Shown one piece after another: positions 1 to 8,137 of a DNA stretch of 64,000 nucleotides. Location of the stretch: contig NZ_JABFFR010000035.1 of assembly GCF_013423485.1 (NCBI RefSeq), forward strand, positions 62,001-126,000, written 5' to 3'. The stretch is from Azospirillum oleiclasticum (GTDB taxonomy: Bacteria > Pseudomonadota > Alphaproteobacteria > Azospirillales > Azospirillaceae). Every line of letters begins with the position of its first letter. Positions within the stretch are counted from its first letter, which is position 1. Below the pieces are notes generated by a model. The model saw only the letters and a list, made by a program, of their open reading frames with translations. It ran no database searches and was not told the origin of the DNA. Position numbers and translations under genes: made by a program.

Positions 1-153
1 GACCTTCAGCCCGTCGTTGTTGGGCCGTACGTGGTTGGCGTTGTGGATGGTCCAGGCGGCCAGCCAGAGCACCTTCCGCTCAAGCTCCCGCAGACAGGCC
101 AGCGCCTCGGGGGCGATGGGGGCGGGGAGGGGAGGGGTCGTGCCGGTGCTCAT
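1..153 (-). CDS. Pyruvate dehydrogenase E1 / transketolase-like protein, N-terminal fragment
   Basis: Only the first 51 codons are present; the gene runs off the left edge. The ATG is at 153 on the minus strand. The visible protein contains LERKVLWLAAWTIHNANHV followed by RPNNDGLKV, which resembles the N-terminus of homodimeric pyruvate dehydrogenase E1/transketolase-like ThDP enzymes, where a WLA-x5-NAN segment precedes a GLKVGGH motif (here cut after GLKV). Known members decarboxylate a 2-oxo acid or transfer a two-carbon unit. The gene is divergent from the Lrp/AsnC regulator, a usual arrangement for a locally acting Lrp protein, so regulation by that neighbour is a reasonable inference. 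The family is fairly secure; the exact substrate is not. Confidence 0.7.
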   Translation of the reverse strand, partial: MSTGTTPPLPAPIAPEALACLRELERKVLWLAAWTIHNANHVRPNNDGLKV

Positions 154-286
154 GGGAACCGTCCTATGGTTTCAGAAACGAACAATCCACTTTAACATCG
201 GCGGTCCGGCAGGTGCTTGCGAACATCGTCGCATATGCGTCCGAAATTGGTATGATCTGCCAAAATCAGCCTCCAAGTGGTATTCA

Positions 287-769
287 ATGCCAAAACCCGA
301 TCTCGACCGCATCGACCGCAACATCCTCGCCCTGCTCCAGCAGGACGGGCGTATGGCCAACAGCGACCTGTCGCAGCGCGTCGGCCTGTCGCCCTCGCCG
401 TGCCTGCGCCGGGTCAAGGCGCTGGAGGAGACGGGCGTCATCCGCAACTATGTGGCGCTGGTCGATCCCGCGGCGGTGGACCTGTCCGTCAGCGTCTTCG
501 TCAGCGTCACGCTCGAACGGCAGGTGGAGGAGCGGCTGGACGCCTTCGAGGCGGCGGTCGTCCGCTGGCCGGAGGTGCTGGAATGCTACTTGATGACGGG
601 GGAGGCGGATTACCTGCTGCGCGTCGTCGTGCCCGACCTCGCCGCCTACGAGCGGTTCCTGAAGGACCATCTGACGCGGGTACCCGGGGTGGCGAGCATC
701 AAATCCAGCTTCGCTCTGAAACAGGTGCGCTACAACACCGCCCTGCCGCTCGGGCATCTGGCGGACTGA
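287..769 (+). CDS. Lrp/AsnC family transcriptional regulator
   Basis: A 160-residue protein, the normal size for the family. It opens with PKPDLDRIDRNILALLQQDG, the typical Lrp N-terminus, followed by a helix-turn-helix (about residues 20-45, ending SPSPCLRRVKALEETGVI). A C-terminal RAM/AsnC effector domain follows (about 65-150), with VLECYLMTGEADYLLRVVV, the usual ligand-binding hairpin. I chose the ATG at 287 because it gives the canonical N-terminus; the frame stays open much further upstream, but that extension is low-complexity and overlaps the divergent gene. It probably binds the 133-bp gap to the transketolase-like gene and responds to an amino acid or 2-oxo acid, which is inferred from the family and the divergent layout. 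Confidence 0.9.
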   Translation: MPKPDLDRIDRNILALLQQDGRMANSDLSQRVGLSPSPCLRRVKALEETGVIRNYVALVDPAAVDLSVSVFVSVTLERQVEERLDAFEAAVVRWPEVLECYLMTGEADYLLRVVVPDLAAYERFLKDHLTRVPGVASIKSSFALKQVRYNTALPLGHLAD

Positions 770-784
770 CCCCGGCCGGGATCA

Positions 785-1273
785 TCACCCGCCGCCCGGC
801 GCTGGCAGGCACTCCGCAAGCACCGCCCGCAACTCGTCCGGGCGAAAGGGTTTCACCAGCCGCGTCCAGCCCAGCGCGGCGATGCGCCCGCTCCGTTCGG
901 GGCTGGTGTCGCCGGTGGTCACGATCACCGGTCCGGTGAAACCGATGCGCTCCAGGATCGGTGGCAACAGCTCGAACGCATCGTTGTTGTCCGCCGCACC
1001 GCCGACGTTGAGCGCGGTCAGCACGATGCCGGGAACCACCCCGGCGCCGGCGACCGCCCGTTCCGCGACCAGCAGGCTCGGCACGTCGAGGATGCGGACC
1101 CCCCAGCTCGTCAGGACGAGGCACATGGCCGCCCGGACCAGGGAATCCTCCTCGATCAGAAGGGCGACCACGCCCGACCATGGCTGTGATGGATCGTCCG
1201 TTCGGTGGCCAGCGTGCAAATGCTCCCCCGGATCGCTGCGGTCTTCGGGCATCGCCATCGCGATAAATGGCAT
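785..1273 (-). CDS. Stand-alone receiver-domain protein lacking the phospho-acceptor aspartate
   Basis: About 162 residues: an N-terminal tail of about 35 residues and then one CheY-like receiver domain, with no output domain. Receiver landmarks are the acidic strand end ALLIEEDSLVR, the beta3 region GIVLTALNVGG, the Thr-bearing VIVTTGDTS, and the Lys of RLVKPFRPDEL. In true receivers the beta3 strand ends in the phosphorylated Asp (D-[IL]-V-[LF]-x-D); here that place holds Ala. It is therefore probably a pseudo-receiver that cannot be phosphorylated in the usual way. The start is uncertain: ATG at 1273 or 1258, with no clear ribosome binding site. The gene converges with the Lrp gene, 15 bp away. 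Related degenerate receivers are common in Rhodospirillales, but their role is unknown. Confidence 0.65.
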   Translation of the reverse strand: MPFIAMAMPEDRSDPGEHLHAGHRTDDPSQPWSGVVALLIEEDSLVRAAMCLVLTSWGVRILDVPSLLVAERAVAGAGVVPGIVLTALNVGGAADNNDAFELLPPILERIGFTGPVIVTTGDTSPERSGRIAALGWTRLVKPFRPDELRAVLAECLPAPGGG

Positions 1274-1435
1274 TTTAAACAATATGAATGCAATTTCGTT
1301 TTTCCAGCCGGCTTGTGCGCCTATGTCCGGCCCAAACGCCTAGCCGATCCGGACCCGGTGCCGCGCGCGCGACGTTGTGCTTCCGAGACCATTCGTACGA
1401 AAGCGGGTGGCTTTCGGTTCACAGGAGCGGCGGGC

Positions 1436-2674
1436 ATGGGCGTGAGGCGTGGGCTGGGAAGCTGGATGCGGGCGGTGGCCGGAGTGCTCGATCTGGTCGC
1501 GCGCCCTGTGCGCACGGCCCAGGGCCGGGATGGCATCGTGATCCAGCCCTACCGTGGCTACGGCTCGCGGCGGGAGGCGTTCGTGATCGGGCGCGTGTTC
1601 CGCCAATCGACACCCCATCCCGACCCCCGGCGGGAACGCATCGCCCGTCATCTCCGCGACATCGCGCGGCGGATCGCCCGCCGGTCCGTCGCCGGCGCCC
1701 GCGTGACGGCGCGGCTGTACGGGACGGAACACACGGTCGCGACCGACCGTGACGGCTATTTCCGATTGCAGATCCCCTTGCGGGACGCTCCCCCGTCCGA
1801 CCGTGACTGGCACGCGCTGCACATCCGGCTGGAGGCGGAGCCGCCGGTGAGCGCCCGCGGTGCCGTCTACATCCCACCCGACCGTGCCCGTTTCGTGGTG
1901 ATCAGCGACATCGACGACACCATCGTGCACACCGGGGTCGCCAACACGCTGCGCATGCTCTGGCGCCTGTTCGTGGAGGACGCCGCCAGCCGCACGGCGT
2001 TCCCCGGCGTCGCCCCGCTCTACCGCGCGCTGCACGCCGGTGCCACCGGCGACCAGGGCAACCCGCTTCTCTACGTCTCGCGGGCGCCCTGGGGGCTGTA
2101 CGATGTGTTGGACAAGTTCTTCCACATGCACGGCGTGCCGGTCGGGCCGATCATGTTCCTGCGGGAATGGGGGCTGTCCTGGCGCCGGCCCTTTCCCCGC
2201 CGGGCGGAGGACCACAAGCAGGCACTGATCCGCCATATGCTGGACCTCTACGACGATCTTCCCTTCATCCTGATCGGCGACAGCGGCCAGCATGATCCGG
2301 AGGTGTACCGGCAGATCGTCGAGGAGCATCCCGGCCGCGTGCTGGCCGTGCTCATCCGCAACGTGTCCAAGGGCGGCGGGCGCGAGCGGGAGATCGAGGA
2401 ACTGGCGGCTGCCGTCACCCGTGCCGGGAGCCGCATGCTGCTCGCCGCCGACAGCGCCGCCATGGCCGAGGAGGCGGAAAGGTTGAACGTCGTTCCACCC
2501 GGCACCCTGTCGGCGGTGCGCGGCGAGCTGGCCGGCGACGGAGGCGGGACGGCGCCGTCGGCGGGTGTGGTCTCCGCATCCGAATTGCGCGACGTGCTGG
2601 AGCAGGGCACTCACCCCGTTCCGCCGAACGTTCTGGTCGAAGGCGGGGACGCGACCGCCCGCCGGCGGCTATGA
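1436..2674 (+). CDS. App1-like phosphatidate phosphatase family protein (DUF2183, HAD-like)
   Basis: A 412-residue protein. The catalytic domain starts with VVISDIDDTIVHTGV (HAD motif I, D-x-D-x-T), then YVSRAPWGLYDVLDKFF and FILIGDSGQHDPEVYRQIV (the Gly-Asp-Ser-Gly-Gln-His-Asp signature of App1), then RVLAVLIRNVS. The N-terminal 150 residues form a beta-rich region with ITG/TLYG-like sequence typical of bacterial App1 homologues. Yeast App1 is a phosphatidate phosphatase; bacterial members are presumed to act on phospholipid or related phosphomonoesters. ATG 1436 was chosen for its AGGAG box (1423-1427), eight bases upstream; the frame is open before this. It is monocistronic or co-transcribed with the NUDIX gene 150 bp downstream. 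Confidence 0.85.
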   Translation: MGVRRGLGSWMRAVAGVLDLVARPVRTAQGRDGIVIQPYRGYGSRREAFVIGRVFRQSTPHPDPRRERIARHLRDIARRIARRSVAGARVTARLYGTEHTVATDRDGYFRLQIPLRDAPPSDRDWHALHIRLEAEPPVSARGAVYIPPDRARFVVISDIDDTIVHTGVANTLRMLWRLFVEDAASRTAFPGVAPLYRALHAGATGDQGNPLLYVSRAPWGLYDVLDKFFHMHGVPVGPIMFLREWGLSWRRPFPRRAEDHKQALIRHMLDLYDDLPFILIGDSGQHDPEVYRQIVEEHPGRVLAVLIRNVSKGGGREREIEELAAAVTRAGSRMLLAADSAAMAEEAERLNVVPPGTLSAVRGELAGDGGGTAPSAGVVSASELRDVLEQGTHPVPPNVLVEGGDATARRRL

Positions 2675-2824
2675 TCTTGCGGACAATGCATTTCGGCATA
2701 GTAACAATTGTTGATTTGAATAGAGGGTTATTCGCACCGATGTTAGGATATTGGTCTAGGCGAGGAGGGCGAGTGTTGCGTGAGGTCCGGCTCGTTTTTG
2801 CGCGAATCCGATCAATGGCATGAC

Positions 2825-3250
2825 ATGAGCACATCCAAGCCACTGCGCCAATGCGCCGCCCTTCCCTTTCGTGTGGTCAATGGACGTACCGAGGTGCTGC
2901 TGATCACCTCGCGCGAGACGCGTCGCTGGATCGTGCCCAAGGGGTGGGTCGAGAAGGACACCAAGCCCGACCGCATGGCGGCGCGGGAGGCGTTCGAGGA
3001 GGCCGGGGTGACCGGTACGGTGGTGAAGCCGCCCTACGGCTCCTACCGCTACAGCAAGCGCCTGACGTCCAGCAAAGCGGTGACCTGTGATGTGACGGTC
3101 TACCTTCTGCGCGTCGAGGAGGAGCTCGCCGACTGGCCGGAGAAGGACCAGCGCGAGCGCGCCTGGATGACGCCCGGTGCCGCCGCCCTGGCCGTCGGCG
3201 AAAGCGGTCTGGTCGAGATGTTGTTGAGGCTGGCGCTGCCGGCGTCGTGA
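2825..3250 (+). CDS. NUDIX hydrolase, diphosphoinositol-polyphosphate phosphohydrolase-like
   Basis: A 141-residue single NUDIX domain. The box runs from KGWVEKD to REAFEEAGVTG: the REUXEEXGU half is intact (REAFEEAGV), but the Glu expected after G-x5 is Thr. The WIVPKGW lead-in resembles the DIPP/ADP-ribose-type subgroup of alphaproteobacteria. These enzymes hydrolyse nucleoside diphosphates linked to another moiety; the substrate is unknown. I chose ATG 2825 because the protein then begins MSTSKPLRQCAALPFR, as homologues do. A GTG at 2780 preceded by GAGGAGG (2762-2768) would add 15 residues and cannot be excluded. The gene converges with the L,D-transpeptidase, 22 bp apart. Confidence 0.85.
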   Translation: MSTSKPLRQCAALPFRVVNGRTEVLLITSRETRRWIVPKGWVEKDTKPDRMAAREAFEEAGVTGTVVKPPYGSYRYSKRLTSSKAVTCDVTVYLLRVEEELADWPEKDQRERAWMTPGAAALAVGESGLVEMLLRLALPAS

Positions 3251-3272
3251 CACCGGAAGCACCGGGCAGTGT

Positions 3273-4706
3273 TCAGGTGCGGGTGCGCGCGACCTGCTGG
3301 ATGGTGCCGGTCTCCTTCGCCTGACGGGACGCGCCGGCCTGCACCGGGCGCGTTGGCGGCTTCGGCGGGACCCGCTTGACGGGTGCGGCTTCGGCCACGC
3401 CCGGCGCGTCCTCATAAATGCCGGGATGCACGCGCACGGTGCCCTGCGGCTCCACCGTCGCCGTCCAATAGACGAAGCGCACCGGCACCGCCGCGGGCAG
3501 CGCGATGGTGCGGGTCTTGCCGCTGTCGAGCTGCGCGTCGATGGCGGCCTTGTCCACGCTGGCGGGGCGCAGCAACGTCTCCGCGACGCCGCGGGCATCG
3601 GCAAGCCGGACGCAGCCGGAACTCGCCGCCCGCATGTCGCGATCGAACAGCCTCGGGTCGTTGGTGCCGTGCAGGAAGATGCCGTCACCGTTGGTCAGGT
3701 TGAAGCGGAAACGGCCCAGCGCGTTGTCGTCGCCCGGCTGCTGAACGATGCGGATGCGGTCGGGGGTGACCGACCACCAGTTCACCCGCTCCGGCACCAC
3801 CTCCTTGCCGTCCAGATAGACGACGGCGTTCTTGATGCCGCTGTTCCCCTTCTTGCGCAGGTTGGGCAGCTTGTCCTCGGTCAGCACCGTCGGCGGCACG
3901 GTCCAGGTGGGATTGATGGTCACGCTGGTGACCTTGTCCTGGATCAGCGGCGTCTGACGCGACGGCCGGCCGACCACCGCGCGCATCGTGAAGACCAGCG
4001 CGCCGCGGTCGATGTAGGTGACGGTCTGGCTCGGCAGATTCACCAGGATCACACGGTCGGGCACGGTCGCCTGGAAGGATTTCAGCGAGGCCACCGCGTT
4101 GCGCATGAGAGCGGCGGCCTGCGCCGGGGTCCGGTCGAGCGCCTGGCGCGTCGCCTCGCCCACCTTGCCGTCCGGCATCAGCCCCTCGGCCGTCTGGAAG
4201 GAGCGGACGGCGGCTTCCAGCTCGTCATCGAAACTGTCGGTCCAGCGGTCGGGCGCCAGATGGCCCAGCTCCACCAGCCGCGCCGCCAACCGGCCGACAC
4301 GGTCGGCGCTGCGCGCCCGCACCGGCAGGGTCAGCGTCGGGATCGACACATCGACGGGCGGCGGCGCGATCCCGGCGAGGGCCCACAGGGCGGCGTCCGC
4401 CGGATCCGGCAGAGCGACCGGGGCGGACGGCGCGTCCGCTGGCGGTTGCACGGGGCCTGGCACCACGGCATCGACCATGCCGCCATCGCCCTTCTTCAGC
4501 ACCATGCCGGCGCCCACCAGCGTGGCCTTCACCCGCGGCGCCTTCTCCAACTCGCTCGCGCGCTGGTCGAGCCGTGCCGCCCATCCCGCGACCAGGTCGC
4601 GGGCGGTCGCGGCGTCCACCGGCAGGGACAGGAGTCCGCCGAGCAGGCCGGCGGCCAGCCCCAGCATACGGCGCGGGCGGGTGTGTGAGCGATCGACGTT
4701 CGGCAT
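3273..4706 (-). CDS. L,D-transpeptidase with peptidoglycan-binding domain (YkuD/ErfK family)
   Basis: A 477-residue exported cell-wall enzyme. After an Arg-rich start there is a hydrophobic signal (MLGLAAGLLGGLLSLPVDA). A peptidoglycan-binding_1 repeat lies near residues 160-215 (FDDELEAAVRSFQTAEGLMP). The YkuD catalytic domain follows, with FLHGTNDPRLF and then SSGCVRLADA, the H-G-T...S-x-G-C-x-R signature of the Cys nucleophile. It forms 3-3 (meso-DAP) cross-links or anchors proteins in periplasmic peptidoglycan. The length and internal insertions fit the large YcbB/LdtD-type group. ATG 4706 was chosen because it places the signal peptide at the N-terminus; the frame extends upstream without coding character. 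The C-terminal tail is Lys/Arg/Pro-rich. Confidence 0.9.
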   Translation of the reverse strand: MPNVDRSHTRPRRMLGLAAGLLGGLLSLPVDAATARDLVAGWAARLDQRASELEKAPRVKATLVGAGMVLKKGDGGMVDAVVPGPVQPPADAPSAPVALPDPADAALWALAGIAPPPVDVSIPTLTLPVRARSADRVGRLAARLVELGHLAPDRWTDSFDDELEAAVRSFQTAEGLMPDGKVGEATRQALDRTPAQAAALMRNAVASLKSFQATVPDRVILVNLPSQTVTYIDRGALVFTMRAVVGRPSRQTPLIQDKVTSVTINPTWTVPPTVLTEDKLPNLRKKGNSGIKNAVVYLDGKEVVPERVNWWSVTPDRIRIVQQPGDDNALGRFRFNLTNGDGIFLHGTNDPRLFDRDMRAASSGCVRLADARGVAETLLRPASVDKAAIDAQLDSGKTRTIALPAAVPVRFVYWTATVEPQGTVRVHPGIYEDAPGVAEAAPVKRVPPKPPTRPVQAGASRQAKETGTIQQVARTRT

Positions 4707-4924
4707 GGGCTGACTGTGATCCACAGACGTGAAGATACGGCTAACGGCACCCGTCCGGCACATCACGACGATGTGTCGGCGTCCAGATATAGTGTGTGCC
4801 GATCGTTGCGGTACAACACAAGCGGTAACGTCGTGACCAAGCGCCCAACGGCCGTCCAAGCCTGTGGAATCTTCCCGCTTTGTTCCTTTCCGGTCACAGG
4901 ACGCGGCTCCGGGGCCGCCAACGG

Positions 4925-4966
4925 AAAGCCCCGCCCCCGCCGGTCGAAGGGCGGGAACGGGGCTTT
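4925..4966 (-). terminator. Intrinsic terminator hairpin after dctP
   Basis: AAAGCCCCG at 4925-4933 pairs with CGGGGCTTT at 4958-4966. An inner GCCCCCGCC-type arm pairs with GGGCGGG around a GGTCGAA loop. Read leftward it ends in TTT and lies 25 bp beyond the dctP stop, so it closes the leftward TRAP operon. Confidence 0.75.
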
Positions 4967-4990
4967 GCGCGTCCGCTGCCGGATGGCGGA

Positions 4991-6103
4991 TCAGGTCTTG
5001 ATCTTGCTGTAGATCTCCTGCCACAGCAGCTTCTGGAAGGTCTCCGGATCGCGGCCGTTGTCGGCGAGCAGCTTGGTCCACTTGGTCTTCAGGCGCTGCA
5101 ACTCGTCGGCGATCTTTTCGGGGTCGCGCACCTTGCGCTCCTTGCCCCGCGCGATCGCCTTCGACAGGTAGCTTTCCCGGAACTCCACGAAGAACTTCCC
5201 AAGGTCGGGCGCCGCGTTGTAGAACTTGTTGCCGCGCTTGGTGTACTCGGCGACGACGTCCTCATCCTCCTTGATGTAGGTGTAGATCGACTTGGTGACC
5301 AGCTCGGGAATGTTCTTGACGATGGCGTCGCGCTGGTCCTTGGTCAGCTTGTTCCATTTCTCAAGGCGGAGATTGAACAGCGACGCACCGAAGAAGCCGC
5401 CGAGGGAATCGGTGATGATGTATTTTGCCGCTTCACCGTAGGAGCGGGTCTTCTGCGCGGTGATCGAATGCAGGGCGCAATCGATCGTGCCACGGTCGAG
5501 CGCCTCGTAGGCCTCGTCGGCGTTGACGTTCACCGGGATGGCTCCCATCGCGCGGGCGAGATCCGCATAGCCGGCGAGGCCGCGCACCTTCTTGCCCTTC
5601 ATGTCGTCGAGCGTCCGCACCTCCGTCTTGCAATGGTAGACGTAGGGGGTGAGCGCGTAGGTGGCGAGGAACTTGGTCTTGAACTTCTTCTCGTACTCGT
5701 CCGTGCACTGCTCGCAGTTGAAGAGGACCAGCTCGTTGTTGACACCGGTCATCACCAGCGGATCCTCGCTGATCAGGCTGAAATCGCCGAGGTAATTGTC
5801 CACCGGCATTTCCGACGGGACATAGGCGCCGACGAAATAGCCGCTGTCGGCGATGCCGTCGCGCACCCCGCCGGGGATGTCCTTGCCGGTCAGCAACGAG
5901 CTGGCGAAGTGGTACTCGAAGGTCACCGTGCCGCCGCTGTCCTTCTGGACCCGGTTGAAATACTCGACCAGCAGCGGGTTCGTGCTGTGCTTCGGATTGA
6001 GATAATTGGCGTAGACGATCTTGACCGGGTCCGCCGAGGCTGTGCCGGCGAGGCAGGCGAGTGCTGCGGACGCCGCGATGAGGCTCAGGCTCTTGGGTGT
6101 CAT
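4991..6103 (-). CDS. dctP: TRAP transporter solute-binding subunit (DctP family)
   Basis: A 370-residue periplasmic protein with a signal peptide (LSLIAASAALACLAGTASA, cleavage near residue 25) and the DctP fold: VKIVYANYLNPKH at the first strand, GKDIPGGVRDGIADSG, and the LDDMKGKKVRGLAGYADLARAMGAIPVNV segment carrying the conserved Arg that clamps a substrate carboxylate. TRAP systems import carboxylates using a sodium gradient. It is last in the order dctQ-dctM-dctP, downstream of enoyl-CoA hydratase, FAD dehydrogenase and carboxyltransferase genes. That suggests it captures the carboxylic acid degraded by these enzymes (inference). GGGAGG lies just before the ATG. The Cys pair in FNCEQC is unusual and could form a disulfide. 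Confidence 0.9.
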   Translation of the reverse strand: MTPKSLSLIAASAALACLAGTASADPVKIVYANYLNPKHSTNPLLVEYFNRVQKDSGGTVTFEYHFASSLLTGKDIPGGVRDGIADSGYFVGAYVPSEMPVDNYLGDFSLISEDPLVMTGVNNELVLFNCEQCTDEYEKKFKTKFLATYALTPYVYHCKTEVRTLDDMKGKKVRGLAGYADLARAMGAIPVNVNADEAYEALDRGTIDCALHSITAQKTRSYGEAAKYIITDSLGGFFGASLFNLRLEKWNKLTKDQRDAIVKNIPELVTKSIYTYIKEDEDVVAEYTKRGNKFYNAAPDLGKFFVEFRESYLSKAIARGKERKVRDPEKIADELQRLKTKWTKLLADNGRDPETFQKLLWQEIYSKIKT

Positions 6104-6153
6104 GGCTTCCTCCCTTGTCTTATGGTCTGCGGAATGGCCGGTCGTGACGGGCG

Positions 6154-7461
6154 TCAGTCCATCAGTCGCGGCAGGAACAGCGAGATTTCGGGAAAGGTGA
6201 TCAGCAGGGCCAGCGTCACGATGTCGGCCACGATGAACCACCCCACACCCTTGAAGATGGTCTCCAGCGGGATGCGGTCGCCGACGACGCTCTTGATCAC
6301 ATAGACGTTCAGGCCGACCGGCGGCGTGACCAGCCCGATCTCCAGATACTTGATGACCAGCACGCCGAACCAGATCAGGTCGGTGCCGACCGCCTCGAAG
6401 GCCGGCATGACGACCGGGATCACCAGCAGCATCAGGCCCAGCGAGTCCAGGAACATGCCCAGGAAGATGAAGATGGCGGAGGTGACGATCACCAGCAACA
6501 GCGGGTCGATCGCCAGACCGGAGATCACCTCGGCCAGATGGTTCGGCAGACCGCTGAAGGCCATGAAGCGCGACAGCAGGATGCCGCCCAGCGCGATGAA
6601 GAAGATGGACGCCGTACCCTTCAGGGAATCGGCCACGGAATCGACCAGCACTTTCCAGGTCAGCCGCCGCTGGCAGGCGGCGATGACGAAGGCCAGGAAG
6701 GCACCCAGCGACGCAGCCTCGGTGGAGGTCACGATGCCCGAATAGATGCCGCCGATCACGCCCAGGATCAGCACCGGCAGCGGCCACACGCTGGCGAGCA
6801 CGACGAAGCGCTCGTGCCAGGTCACCTGGTCCCGCACCATCGGTGCCAGATTGGGGTTCAGCTTGCAGCGGACTATGATGAGCAGGGCGAACATCACGCC
6901 GGACAGGATGCCGGGGATGACGCCGGCGATCAGCGCCTTGCTGACCGAGACCTCGGCGAAGATGGCGTAGATCACCATCAGGATGCTGGGCGGGATCAGC
7001 GACCCCAGCGTGCCCGCGACCGCGACCGAGCCGGTGGCGAGACCGGGGTCGTAGCGGTAGCGCAGCATCTCCGGGATGGCGATGCGTCCCATGGCCGAGG
7101 CGGTGGCGACGCTGGACCCCGACGCCGCCGCGAACATGCCGCAGGCCGCCGTGCTCGCCACCGCCAGCCCGCCGGGCAGGCCGCTGAGCCACAAGCGGGC
7201 CGCCTTGTACAGTGTGCGCGTCAGCCCGGCGTGGAAGGCGACGTTGCCCATCAGCAGGAACATCGGCACCGCCGACAGCGACCAGTGGGCGATGAAGGTG
7301 TAGGGCTGGTTCGCCAGCACGCTCAGAGCCGCGTCCGGGCCGCGGATCAGCAGAATGCCGACCACCGACACGCTGCCGAGGGCGAAGCCGATCGGCACGC
7401 GCAGGGCCAGCAGGCCCAGCAGCGCCGCGATGCCGGCGATTCCGATCGAAAGGGAAGACAT
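6154..7461 (-). CDS. dctM: TRAP transporter large permease subunit (DctM family)
   Basis: A 435-residue integral membrane protein, the usual DctM length, with about 12 hydrophobic segments from IGIAGIAALLGLLALRVPIGFALG at the N-terminus to IVTLALLITFPEISLFLPRL at the end. Recognisable DctM features are GSLIPPSILMVIYAIFAEVS and the late VTPPVGLNVYVI segment (substrate and sodium site region). It forms the transport channel with DctQ in the inner membrane. It lies 28 bp from dctQ and 50 bp from dctP, so all three are co-transcribed leftward. Confidence 0.93.
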   Translation of the reverse strand: MSSLSIGIAGIAALLGLLALRVPIGFALGSVSVVGILLIRGPDAALSVLANQPYTFIAHWSLSAVPMFLLMGNVAFHAGLTRTLYKAARLWLSGLPGGLAVASTAACGMFAAASGSSVATASAMGRIAIPEMLRYRYDPGLATGSVAVAGTLGSLIPPSILMVIYAIFAEVSVSKALIAGVIPGILSGVMFALLIIVRCKLNPNLAPMVRDQVTWHERFVVLASVWPLPVLILGVIGGIYSGIVTSTEAASLGAFLAFVIAACQRRLTWKVLVDSVADSLKGTASIFFIALGGILLSRFMAFSGLPNHLAEVISGLAIDPLLLVIVTSAIFIFLGMFLDSLGLMLLVIPVVMPAFEAVGTDLIWFGVLVIKYLEIGLVTPPVGLNVYVIKSVVGDRIPLETIFKGVGWFIVADIVTLALLITFPEISLFLPRLMD

Positions 7462-7489
7462 GGACGCTCCTGGGATCGCGATGCCGGCG

Positions 7490-8035
7490 TCAGATCGGTT
7501 CGATGTCCTCGGCGAGGGCCGCCGGACGAGGACGCGGGGGGAGAAGGCCGAAGGCGCGCCCGAACTCCTGGACCGACTGGAGGATCATGCAGAGCGCCAT
7601 CGCGCCGATGCCGATCGGGAGCATCCAGCGGCTGGGCCACACCGTCACGTCGATGGTGCCGATCATGATCTCGTTGTCGGCGGTCATGGCGAGCGCCTTG
7701 TCGAAGGTCGCCACCGTGAAGACGAGCAGGCCGGCCCCCACGACCGCCATCACCACCCCGTCGAGAAAGGCCGTCGAGCGTTCCGGCAGCCAGGAGGTGA
7801 ACAGTTCGATGATCACGTGACCGCGCTCACGCTGCACCCAGGCCAGCGGCAGGAAGGCGCAGCCGATCATGTAATACGCGGACACCACCTCCTCCGTCCC
7901 CGCCAGGGTGGAGTGCCAGATGTTCCGCAAGGCGACGTCGATCACCACCTGCACCATCATGCCGAGGATGGCAAGTGAGGCCAGCACCATGAGGCTGCGC
8001 GACAACAGGTCGAGCGCGCGCTCGGCAGCGTTCAT
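7490..8035 (-). CDS. dctQ: TRAP transporter small permease subunit (DctQ family)
   Basis: A 181-residue protein with four transmembrane helices: SLMVLASLAILGMMVQVV, EEVVSAYYMIGCAFLPLAW, FLDGVVMAVVGAGLLVFTV and RWMLPIGIGAMALCMIL. DctQ hallmarks are VALRN after helix 1 and RGHVIIELFTSWLPE between helices 2 and 3. ATG 8035 was picked because GGGAGGA lies eight bases upstream and it gives a standard DctQ N-terminus; the open frame continues upstream without family similarity. It partners with DctM. A 102-bp gap separates it from the upstream enoyl-CoA hydratase, so an internal promoter is possible. Confidence 0.9.
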   Translation of the reverse strand: MNAAERALDLLSRSLMVLASLAILGMMVQVVIDVALRNIWHSTLAGTEEVVSAYYMIGCAFLPLAWVQRERGHVIIELFTSWLPERSTAFLDGVVMAVVGAGLLVFTVATFDKALAMTADNEIMIGTIDVTVWPSRWMLPIGIGAMALCMILQSVQEFGRAFGLLPPRPRPAALAEDIEPI

Positions 8036-8137
8036 GCGTCGATCCTCCCTTGGATCCGGCCGTTCTTTTGTTCCGGGTTCCGGCGGCCGCTCCGGATGAT
8101 TGAGTGTAGCAGCGGACAATCAGTTATCAATACAAAG

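Noticed and set aside
4880..6304. A 474-codon rightward open frame over dctP
   Set aside because: It is antisense to a well-recognised DctP gene, rich in Arg/Gly/Val/Asp of the kind produced by GC skew, and matches no family.
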